Shown in pieces: positions 50,104 through 60,690 of a DNA stretch of 64,000 nt. The notes beneath the pieces were generated by a model. The model did not search any database. It worked only from the letters and a program-made list of their open reading frames with translations, and was not told where the DNA came from. This DNA is from Stercorarius parasiticus (lineage: Eukaryota > Chordata > Aves > Charadriiformes > Stercorariidae). A program made the position numbers and the translations under genes. Where the stretch lies: assembly GCA_013396915.1 (NCBI GenBank), contig VWZL01001961.1, positions 267,326 through 331,325 on the forward strand. The letters are read 5' to 3'. Position 1 is the first letter of the stretch; every line of letters starts with the position of its first letter.

Positions 50104-50515
50104 CATATAAGAACAAGTCCTATGAGGAGCAGCTGAGGGACCCTGTTTAGCCTGGACAAAACGAGGCTGAGGGGAGACCTTATCGCTCTCTACAACTGCC
50201 TGAAAGGAGAGTGTAGAGAGGTGGGGGTTGGTCTCTTCTCCCAAGTAACAGGCAATAGGACAAGAGGAAACGACCTCAAGTTGTTCCAGGGGAGGTTTAG
50301 GATGGATATTAGGAAAAATTTCTTCACCAAAAGGGTTATCAAACATTGGAACAGGCTGCCCAGGGAAGTGGTTGAGTCACCATCCCTGGAGGTATTTAAA
50401 AGAGGAGTAGACATGGTGCTGAGGGACATGGTTTAGTGGTGGACTTGGCAGTGTTAGGTTAACGGTTGGACTTGATGATCTTAAGGGTCTTTACCAACCT
50501 AAATGATTCTAAGAT
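50104..50515 (+). mobile_element. CR1 LINE 3' fragment (C-terminal ORF2 remnant plus 3' UTR)
   Basis: About 410 bp match the avian CR1 3' region in sense orientation. Landmarks are AGTCCTATGAGGAGCAGCTG, GAGGGGAGACCTTATCGCTC and GTTAACGGTTGGACTTGATG, with a decayed ATTCTAAG tail. A frame at 50221-50436 gives [20 protein letters not shown], then [15 protein letters not shown], the C-terminal motif of CR1 reverse transcriptase. Upstream the frame is broken, so it is a dead, truncated copy. It is closely related to the copy at 38.3-38.9 kb, and both resemble the CR1-J-like group of Neoaves. Confidence 0.95.
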
Positions 50516-53500
50516 TTTTTAGAATATATATTGCAATTCCTAGTTATCACTTCGTAATTAGGTAAAATCTCCTTTGTCCCAGTTCATTGACAGTGCAATT
50601 CGTCTTTTTGCCTCCACTTTTGAGGCTAGTCAGTAGATGAAAATGTAAAAATTCTTGAAAGTACTGTGCATGGCTTCTTTCAATATTTTGTGCTATTGGC
50701 AAGAAAGTAAAAGTTAATATAATACGCTATGTTCTTGAGGTGCACATTTCAGAAGTGTTGCTGTTGCATATCTAAGCAGAGGGAATATACTACTTCATTT
50801 TGTGGGCTTTTATGTATTCCGGCAAGAATTAAATGAAGTTAATAACAAGTTAAGAACTCTTGACACTTGGTATTATGGAAACTTCCTGTATGCAACAGTA
50901 GAAAATGGAGTGTGGTTTAGGATTTTATACTTAGCATTGCAAATTATCCTGCTACCCTCTCTCCATTGAGCATTACCATGATAGTTTCAAATACTTTTAA
51001 AATAGATTGTTTAGATGCTTTCCAAATTTAATTCTAAGTCAGTTTGTGGAAGAAATAGAAACTGACTTCAAATTTTTCATTGCTTTGGGATGCAGCATGC
51101 AAGGAGACCAATAGTCAGAACTGTAAAAATAAAAGTAATGTTTAAACATTTAGTTCTAAAAATATGAATTATCTAGGAAAGGGGGAATTAAATTGATTCT
51201 TTGGTAAGATAGGTGCTATGTGAAATACATTGTTACATTTGGAAAGGTCATCTATGCCCATCCTATTGTGCTTTCAACGTTCGTGACACCTTCAGAGAAA
51301 TCTCATTCTTAAAACCCATTTATTTACTGAATCAAAGGGCAATGAGTTAGTAAAATTTTTACGTAAGTTAAATGGTAATAGAATCTGTCACACTGTGGTG
51401 CTTTTGTATTTTTGGAATGTGACTAAAATAAAGTTTGGTCTTTCACAAGGCCTTTTTATGGGAAGCTAACAAAGTGCAGATTATTGCAAAAATGAGGACA
51501 CAGAAATTACTTAACTCTGGGATGTATTGTCTAATGGTTTTGTTTTAAAGAGAAATTTTAAGCATTATTTTGTACGATGTTGATGTTTTACTGTCAGAAT
51601 TCAGAAGCAAGAAAATACCAGGTAAAACTTAGATGTTCAGGTATAGGAAGAAGTCCTAAACAAAACACTAGAAAATTATTTTATCTAAGCCAAGAAGATT
51701 CATAAGATGATATTTTTTAGGTTTATGTAAAATTAAAAGAAGAAATAAAAATCGTAATAGCAAGACTGCTGTAACATGGAACTTCAGACAATAGAATTTT
51801 TAGCATTTCAAAGTAAACTTTGAGAAAGTGAATGTAGTTGCAAAGAAGATTTTGGGTCAGTGGAAGATGATGCTTGTCAGACAATAGTTAAATGCATTAA
51901 ATTGTGACTAGTGCTATCTAAGTAAGCCTGGAAGTAGAGGCCAGATTTTTCTCAATATTTCTGTGTATAACATCAGCTATTTTAGATGTTGAGAAATTAG
52001 AGATCATTGAATTTTAGCTTATTAGAAGGAATGTGGTTCAACAGTGAAAGGCAGTATTTAGGGAGGAATCTCCCAACGAATCCATGTGTTGCAAGATCAG
52101 ACACATCAGAGGTGTACAATATAGTCCAGTAGGAAAATAAATGCAAATTATGAAATGAAGTTACTAAAACTACCATACCTGGGTAAAATTGTGATTTTGG
52201 AACAATGTGTTTTTTTAACAACATAAACCTCTTTCCTTTCCAACAAATACCCTCCAAAAATAATATGGCTGGTAAAGGAGACTTAAAAATTATGCTGTAG
52301 ACAAGTCTATTAAATGCAATCATCTTGTGAATCTGAACAGATATAAATTATCCCAGCTAGAAGCCAAGTTGCTGTAATTCTATTAACGATCAAATTTGTT
52401 CAAGTAAAATCACGTAGCAAGAAGCAAATCTCATGTAGTTTGAAATGTGTTGTAAGAACTGGAGACAAAACATCAGTGCACACAAATGGAAGGGAGCGCA
52501 TTTTGCAGTTAACATAAAAACATCTGCAATACAAAGGCAAGGATGCCAGTACCAAGGGTACGATGCTGTGCTTTCAAGAAAAGCAAACATTTTGCAGAAC
52601 TCTGACCTGCTTTCATAGTTTACCAAGAAATTTCATCAGCTCTGTGGAAGTGCTGGTGACAATGGCAGCGCAGGAGCGTAGGAGGACTCTGTCTCTCCTC
52701 AATGTGCTCTCAAAGCAAGGTTCTGCAGGAGACGAGCTTGTGATGTGAGGCATGAATGGACAAAAAGTAGTGTTAAAAATAAACACCGAAGTTGAGTACC
52801 CTGTAATCATTTTGAGCACAGAAAAATAGGTGAGCACAGAGAAATAAGCTCACAAAGCCACCACGCTTCAGAGTAAGTACTATTGTTACTTATGGGAACA
52901 GGGAATAATGGAAGCTATTGCTTTTCTGAGTTCACATTATATCCTTTTCCCCTCTGTCCTGAATAGAGCAAAACTTTCTTTTAAAAATATTTTTATTTCA
53001 AGTTTCTAATTAAACTTTAGTTTTCTGGTGTGTATTATGAGTTATTGAAAACAATATTAAAATCAGAGAGCGCTAGCATATAAAAATGTCCTTTTTTAAT
53101 CATTTGCTATTAACAATGAGAGAAAGTAAAAACAAGAGGATCAGAAACTTTGAAACATTGAGACACCAGGTGACAGGACAGTCAAAATAATAAAGAAGTT
53201 AGAAGCATATAAAGCTTTTGAGTGCAAGAGAACAGCTGAAGAGTTTAATAATGAAGGAACATTACAGTTTTAGATGGCTTTTTAGGATTTTGTCACCTTT
53301 AAACAAAGTACAAAAGTCTGCATTTTGAATTCCCCATTGGCTATGTACTTGCTTTAGGAAGCTTGCTTTTGTGATTGTGTAACATACATATCAGAGGATC
53401 CTGCACTTTCATGTGCTGGAATGACAATGCAAAACTTGCCATAAACAAGGCAAAAGGAGTGTAATGTGATCATCTGTACTGACTGTACCTGTTAGAATAC

Positions 53501-56500
53501 TGTTGCAATTAAACATAAACAGTATGCAGGAACTGAAATACTTGAGGATCCAAAAAGGAAATGTCATTTCACATGGGATTTGGTCCCTCCTTCTGGAGCT
53601 GAATTGCCTAGTGGAAAATGTTTCTAAAATACTGAGTAGTACTGACACATAGTTTAAAGTTTTGAATAGCATCCAGACATTAATCATCTGAAGCATCAGT
53701 GGGTTTCTGTACAAGGCACTGAAGGGCTGGAGGCTGCCTTAAACTGTGGTCTAGTGGACGGACTCTAATCCCGTGTGTGGTGGGTAGTTATTACACAGAG
53801 TAGAGTGGCTTCAGCAGGAGGGACTGCAGGAATCCCAGTCCAAAGCTCCACACAACACTGATGTCAGCATACTTTAGTGGGAGGAGTCAAGAGAAATGGC
53901 CTTTTACATGTCTCAGGCCTTACAAACTAACTGGGAGACAGGTCCGGAGCGGGTGAGACAGTCTGTGCTTTGGGTGGATGTTTTGCTTCCCAACTTCACA
54001 GGAAATCTGGGCAGTTGCAGCTTTTGGGGGATGTGGGTTTTTTTTTAAAATCCTGATACAGATTATCAGTGTTGTTGCTACTTCAAATAAAGTTTAATAG
54101 ATGAGAGAGAAGATTCCTAAAAAATGCTGATCATAACATCATCGAGCAAGAAATGACAGTCAAGTCACGGTGACTGTTGGAGCACCAGAAATGTTTAAAA
54201 AAAAGACGCCTGACTTACTCTGAACCAGCCTGGGTGGTATTTTTAGTACTGAAATATCCGAAAGTAAAAACTGCAGGAGGAAAATGCAAGGAGTAAAGAG
54301 CAAGTAAAATGGGAAGGACCTGGAGCTACCAGTTGTTAACATGAGTTTGATGCTATGCTATCTGAGCAGAACATACCTCTAAATACTGGCTTTCATTTGA
54401 CTCGCTGAGCAACTCATTTTGTAATTGACTGGATAGTGCAGTTTATTCTCCATAAGAATGTGAGTTGATATGAAACTAACCCACTATTAAGCATTTGCTT
54501 GCCAGCTCAAACAGGCTTTTATTTAGTAACTTTGCTCAAAAGAGGGAGTAAGTAAATAATGTCAGGCAAAAAAAGCCCTCCTATGGTAAAAACTAACAAT
54601 TAAAACTCCAGTGGATGCTAAAAGGGATTCATTTTTCATGGTGTTAAAGTACAGTGGGCATATTCATCATTGTTCTTTTAGCATTGTGAATTCATCTATG
54701 TCTGAACAGAAAGGTAAAAGCCTTAACACACTTATTTAATGACTTTGTCCCCTTGTTTATTTTAAACCTATAAAAATTCTAAAGAGATGTCTCCTGGCAA
54801 CCTGTGGAGGTGGGGAAGGAGATACTAAAACCATTCTGTTCATGAACAGGAAATATTCTTAATTCAAAACATAAAATATCATAATTGTTCTAAAGCAAAA
54901 GCTGCACTCAGCCCATCATGAGTTAATGCCAAAGCTGTTTTTGTAGCCACTATTCGAGGGAGGAGAGAAGGCATCTTAATTAAACTCTGTCTTTATTGAG
55001 GACATCAGAAAAGCTACTGACCGAGTGTGCATGCTAACTGCAATCATGCGTCCTGCCGTCACCAGTGACAAGGGGAAAAAAAGCAACAAAAGCAGGCTGC
55101 AAGTGGCTGCTGTCATGCAGGTTGCTGTGGAAGAGATGCTTGAGAAGCTGTTGCTTTGTCCGTTCAGTACAATGTCTTAGAATTTTTAGCGACAACCTCT
55201 AATAACTACAAGCCAGAATAATTCTTTCCATGGTGGGGGCATTGCAGACTTGTTGCGCTGAAGCGTTCAACATCAGAAGTCAAGGTGCAAAATAAGATCG
55301 ATAAAAATTATTCGGAGATGTTGAACTGTCCTTTGATTTTGATCAACGGTGAAGTTTGCTGGTTTGGGGTTTTTTTTCCCCTGAAGTCAAGGTGTTTAAA
55401 ATTAAATAGAAACTGTATTTTTCACATAATCAGCTGGCTGCGATAGCTAGGACTTTAAGAGAACTAGTAGCAAAAAATCTATAATAAAATCATGAGAGCT
55501 GGGAACTCTTTGGTGAGGTCATCTACTCTCATCCTCTTCATTTGTGTTTTATTATTTTCTTGTATTCTCTTGCCATTTACTTTCTCTTTCATGTGAGAAG
55601 AAAAAGGCATGCATGGGATGTAAAGGGTAAGGGTCATTGCTGGTCCGTCTACCTGTATCACTGCAGTGGGAGTTAAAAAACATAACGTACCCAGTGCACG
55701 CGCAGACAGGCAGCATCAGCATCCAGCATCACCTGGTGTTTCTGGGCATTGTTGGTCACTCCTGCTTTCTAGTAGACAGTAAAAAAAAAAGGTGTGGTCA
55801 AGAAGGATTTGAGAAACTCATTTGCAAAGCATTTGAAGCTGAGACTATTCCTGTAATATTATTAAGTGACAATGGGTAGGTAAAACACTATAGAAATACA
55901 GGGACTAGTGGATTTCTCATCTCTGCTTCCTGCCCAGGTGTCTCAAAAAGGACCTGAAAGAGTCATTTATCTTTCTGCAAGGAGAAGAGATAAATTCCTT
56001 GCCTGACAGGATTGCCTGCTTCATTTTGGAGATATTTACCTTGAGGCTGTCTTTTTGACTATTGCTTATTATGACTTGCATTGAGATTAATGAGTCACTT
56101 CATACAACTCCATCACTAAATCTGGGTTGCTTTTTGGCTAAGATCAAAGAAATACCATGTCTTGTTGTCCAGTTCCCCTAGCTTTTTTGAACACTGTTCA
56201 GCTAAAACATTTAGTTGTTATTTACTTTGATTTGTAAATCCAAAGTGCTGTGATATATAATAATGAATATTAAAATCAAGAACTAATTAAAAATGCATGA
56301 TTAAATTAATTTTCAGGAATAAAAGTTTTACTCTTGCTAAGGACACGTAGGAGTTTAAGGTACAAAAGATGTTCTCAGGAGGGTGAGTTAAAAGGGTTCT
56401 AATAATTAACAAGAAAAAAAGTAAAAAGAAAGTTGCAGTTTCATGGAAAAAAAATAATTTTTTTGCCATATATTAATGTACAGAGATCTACTTTGCACAA

Positions 56501-58954
56501 TGAAAATATTAATAAGTAGCACATTATTAGTAGTAAATTCCAGTTTTCAATGAAACGTTCAAGTGAAAGAGACATGTTTTGGGACAGTTTTGTTCAGTTC
56601 TCTGACAAACAAAACCATTGAAACCGTATACAAGTGAGATAAAACACATGACTATGATCCTCTGGTCTCATGATATAGTAGTTATTATTTTGTTGTGTTT
56701 GGACTTGAGTGAACAAATAAATGGGGGATTCATACCCTATCTCATCAAACATAGCCTGAAATGCTAGCTGAAATGCATAGCTATCCACCAAAATATTTTC
56801 ATTCAGATGTAATTTTGGATAGCTGGTAAAGCAGAGTTGATTTTAAATAACACTTTTGTTGAAAACATAGACAAATGATTGTGCAATTTCTTGTTAGGAA
56901 CTAGATTTTATTTGTGAATTTAGAAAAATTAATAGAATGAGTATAAAGAATGACTTTGAAAGTCACTTCTAAGTTTCGCATTTTTCCCTTGAAGGGAAGT
57001 AGGTGTAAACAGCTGGTGATAGTGAGTCGACTGTACTTTGCCTTCCTATGAGATACTTCTTTGAGCTAGAAGTGATGATAAATAATCATTTATTCATGAT
57101 TCTTTGGGTGTAGAAACTGTTTTTTAGAATACTGATATTTTTCCTGTAAATACTTTCTAAAGGTGTAGTTTTAATAATTTTGTTTTAATATTTTTCTTTA
57201 GTCTTTTAACGTGCCATTTTAATATGTGTAAAGCAAGTATGTTTAAAATCATCAGTTTGGAAGTTCATATTGAAAGCATGTGTTGATAGGAATAATGCCT
57301 GTGTAAGAGGAACTCTCCATTTTTAAATGATGAAAATATTTTTCGGTTGCCTGATAAAGTTGATTGAGACAGTACATTCAAAGAAAATACCGTTTATTGT
57401 TTATAAATATAAAAAATATCTGTTTCTGAATATTCTTATATAAAGACAGAGAAACTTTTGCTTATGTAAAAATTCATGGAAAGCAAAATTTGCAGTTAAA
57501 GGCAAAAAAAAAGTTGTGATGTGCTTACATGTTGACCATCAAATGTTTATATTATTTATTTCCATGCCTCAAATGTCTTACAGTGTTAATATTTATAGTA
57601 ACAGTTTCTATGATATTTACAGATTAATCCTATATTTTTAATTTAGATGGGTTTGCTGTTTAATATGACTTTGTAATTTGGGTAATCAAGAAAAATTTAC
57701 CATTTTCATAATCATTTCATGGCACTGAGTCTCCATAGAAAGCTTCAGAGCATTCCACTTAGAGGCAGTTTTGTTTATTACTGTTTATTTTCACCTCCCC
57801 TTAGGATAGTGGAAGTAACACAGCATGATTCATTGTGAGAGCAATTATACACAAATTCAAGGAGGATTTTATATTCTGGCCACAGGGCTACCTGGAAATA
57901 ATTTCTGTCTGCTTTAGAAGTTCACCTGTTCATTTTATTATATATCTGTCGCAAAGTTTTTATGATTTTAGTTCATTATTGCAGAGCTAAGCATGATGCG
58001 GTACAGATGCTTTTAGTGCCATGTCCCCACAAGTTCATGTACTGGCTGCCTGGGGTGTGGCCAAATAGTTTATGTTTGACAATATTAAAACCATATCACA
58101 CAGAGGTAGCGTTGTTGATGTGATGTCCTTTTCCTCAGCACTGAACCATTTCTGCAGCAGCTTAATTTGTGATTTGGTAAGGCACCATCCTTGAGATGAA
58201 TCACAAAGTTGTGGCTTGGCAGCCCATTTTTTGGCAATTTTCATAAATGCGGAGTATTAAACAGAGTAGCTTAACTGTTCATTTACCTGAATTTCCTATA
58301 TACTTTTAGCTTACTAAGGGTTTTTTCAGGTTTTCTCCTCTGTTGAAGGAGAGTTATGTCTTGTCCTGACTGTGGGTGTTATTCCCTGGGGGGTGGGAGA
58401 GGGCAGGTGAATTGTATCCACTTCTAGATTGGAAAAACATTTTGGGAAGTCTTCAGATGGGACTGTTACAATATATTATACCAGATAAGTTTATCACTTT
58501 TGGTACATAGTGAAAGGAGACAGATCTTTTTCTGCAAGTGTCCTTAAAACTTATGTGAAGTATAGTAAGTTACTCACATATATGAAATGAGTAGGCTTTT
58601 TTAATGTTTTGCTAGTTTCTGTAAGGCTCTATACTTGTTGCTGACATCTAAAATTTTTTGCAGGGCTTAATCTAGTTAAAGTCTTTTGACTGTGGGTGTT
58701 TGGGATATTCTTTTTTTCTGTGTTTTATCTCTGTTAATTATAATGAAGGATGTTGGAGGCAGAGAACAGGACACACAACTGGCCTAATAATACTCTGTGG
58801 CGAGATTTTTCTCCATCTCCATCAGGACCCATCCTGTTGTAGTACTTTTAAGACGGCAATGCTGCTTCACCAAACTTCCTCCTACAGTGAGAGAAGTAGG
58901 GATAACTCGTGGAAAAAGTTTTGAGGCTAGTGACAAAATATGTTTGTCTTTCAG
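50516..58954 (+). other. FGF14: Presumed FGF14 intron 1, distal part ending at exon 2
   Basis: This is AT-rich intron running to the exon 2 acceptor at 58953-58954. A CpG-retaining stretch of possible regulatory interest lies at 54.95-55.33 kb. No other exon was recognised. Confidence 0.7.
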
Positions 58955-59065
58955 ATCCCCAGCTCAAGGGTATAGTGACCAGGTTATATTGCAGGCAAGG
59001 CTACTACTTGCAAATGCACCCCGATGGAAGTCTCGATGGAACCAAGGATGACAGCAGTAATTCTA
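58955..59065 (+). CDS. FGF14: FGF14 coding exon 2 (FHF beta-trefoil core, N-terminal part)
   Basis: This exon encodes part of FGF14, an intracellular fibroblast growth factor homologous factor. FHFs bind the C-terminal tails of voltage-gated sodium channels and tune neuronal excitability rather than acting as secreted ligands. The exon begins after TTTGTCTTTCAG and ends before GTAAGTGACT. It has 2 bases of a split codon, 36 whole codons and 1 base of the next, 111 bp in all, which is the size I recall for the second exon of FHF genes. The residues run [20 protein letters not shown], then [28 protein letters not shown] separates FGF14 from FGF12 (RLFSQQGYFLQM), FGF13 (KLYSRQGYHLQL) and FGF11 (KLFCRQGFYLQA); paralogue residues are recalled, not searched. 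Human FGF14 has Ala where this has Ser in DGSLD, a mild change. The first two bases (AT) would complete an Asp codon with a G from the previous exon. A possible branch point (AGTGACA) lies about 22 bases before the acceptor. The following exon is not in the window. Confidence 0.95.
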
Positions 59066-59480
59066 GTAAGTGACTGCCCCAGGGGAATGTCTTAATCACA
59101 CACGCAGATTGCATCGCTCGAGTGTGTATGCGCAGACACGGGGTTAATGCCTTTGGAGGGTTTCTGAATGTGTTTTGTCGAAAGGAGGAGGGTTCTGTCC
59201 ATTTAAAGCCTAATGACCGCCAGCATGGTTTGTGCAGAACGTTGGCCTAAATATATTCCCTATGATGGGGAAGGCATGAGTGGCGATGAACCTCAGGGGT
59301 GAGATATTTAAGCCAACGGTTGTCTTCTGGTAATTCTATAAGAATGGTAAAATTATATTAAAAAAAATTTTTTATAAAAGCTATGTATTTAACATAAATT
59401 TCTTATCTTCAAATAAATGACAAACCAAATAAAAAAAAAAAAAGAAGGAAACAAAAATTCTTCGAAAAATCTGACTATGT

Positions 59481-59567
59481 GGCCCTGACTCAGTAAAGCA
59501 AAGAAGATGCTAACTATCAAAATCCTGTTCAAAACACACGCTGAAATACTTTGCTGAATTGGGGCTA
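59481..59567. repeat. Ancient palindromic amniote repeat 0.4 kb downstream of FGF14 exon 2
   Basis: The left end GGCCCTGACTCAGTAAAGCA and the right end ACTTTGCTGAATTGGGGCT form imperfect inverted halves, matching the widespread amniote repeat that begins 'ggccctgattcagcaaagca' and ends with its complement. The centre (AAAACACACGCTGAAATACT) fits the degraded inner arm. The family name is uncertain; it is probably a non-autonomous DNA transposon-like fossil. Confidence 0.5.
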
Positions 59568-60360
59568 AAGATCCTAGAGTCCCTATACCAGCATGAATTC
59601 CACTGATTTTAAGAGAATTTCTGCCAGTGTAGGGACTGCGACAGTAGCAGTTTTCAAAAATATTCCAAACAAAATCAGTGTTGAAAGGTTGTGTGGGTCA
59701 CTGCTTTGGTACTGTTTTCCTATGATACTGCCACATATTTTCATTCAATGAGCATATATAACTTCAGCTGCATATGATAATTAAGCAATCCTATTCTTGT
59801 GCTAGAAACAGTTTAATGTTTTGTTTAGCAGAGAACGTTTGTATTTTGTTTATTTTAATGATAATGGCATATTTAAGTAACATTTCTGTGTGATCTCGAG
59901 GTCTGTTTTAAGCATTTTTAATACAAAAGATTTATCTTCTTATTATGTATATATAAATAAACCTTTAGTTTCCTCAATAATGTTGGAATTAGGTTATAGA
60001 AATTAAGGAATTTGAGGTTTCTGCTTTACTTTGGTTAGGTTCCTGTTTTATCTGTTAATGCCCGGCTGTCATTTTTAACACATTTCATCAACAGATAGCA
60101 TGATCATCTTTTATTGTTCTATTTTTTTTTTTTAGAATTGAGAGAAATAGTTGATTAATCTATTTTGATGTGTATTTCTCTGCTTCTTTTCCAAATTATT
60201 TTTTTTTTCTCACGTATTCCTTGTTTCTTTTCTTCCTTTAGTGTGTCCATCTCTTATACCCCCTTCTGTACTGCACCAAATACTAAGACCTTGTACAGAC
60301 AAGATCATTAATGCTTTTTATAGAAGCTTTGCCTATATGAAGTCCAAGAAAAGTGTATTA

Positions 60361-60690
60361 GAGTGCGAGTGTGTATCTTTCTCCCTCTCCTTCTCTCTCT
60401 GCCCATCTTTCTCTTATTTTCAGCTTCAGTGAGGAGGTGTGTATGACTGCAATGATTTGGAAAGTTTTTTGTTTTTTCTGTTTTTTTTTAAATCTTAGAA
60501 CTCTATGCATTTTGAATCTTTGCAAAGCTAGACCATAGTGCCTTACTTTCCTCTTTTCGCTGTTGTCAGCTTTACAGATCTTCCTTTTTTTTTTGTTTAC
60601 TATGTCATTTTCCCTTCCTTTCCCCTCTTCCCTGCCTTTCTGGATTTCCATCTGTCTGCCTATTTCTCTATTTCTTCTCAGTTGTTCCAA
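60361..60690. other. Pyrimidine-rich intronic tract
   Basis: On the + strand this 330-bp stretch is dominated by C and T (for example CTTTCTCCCTCTCCTTCTCT at about 60378 and CCTTCCTTTCCCCTCTTCCC near 60615). It contains a good-looking splice acceptor ending TTATTTTCAG at about 60422. No reading frame after it resembles the next FGF14 exon. The tract is best read as low-complexity intron with a cryptic acceptor. Confidence 0.5.

Noticed and set aside
58797..59051. 84-codon frame overlapping exon 2
   Set aside because: It is in a different frame from the FGF14 reading and has no conserved residues; a shadow of the real exon.
59431..59446. A-rich run as a processed-pseudogene tail
   Set aside because: No retrocopy-like coding sequence precedes it, and similar homopolymer runs are scattered throughout the window.
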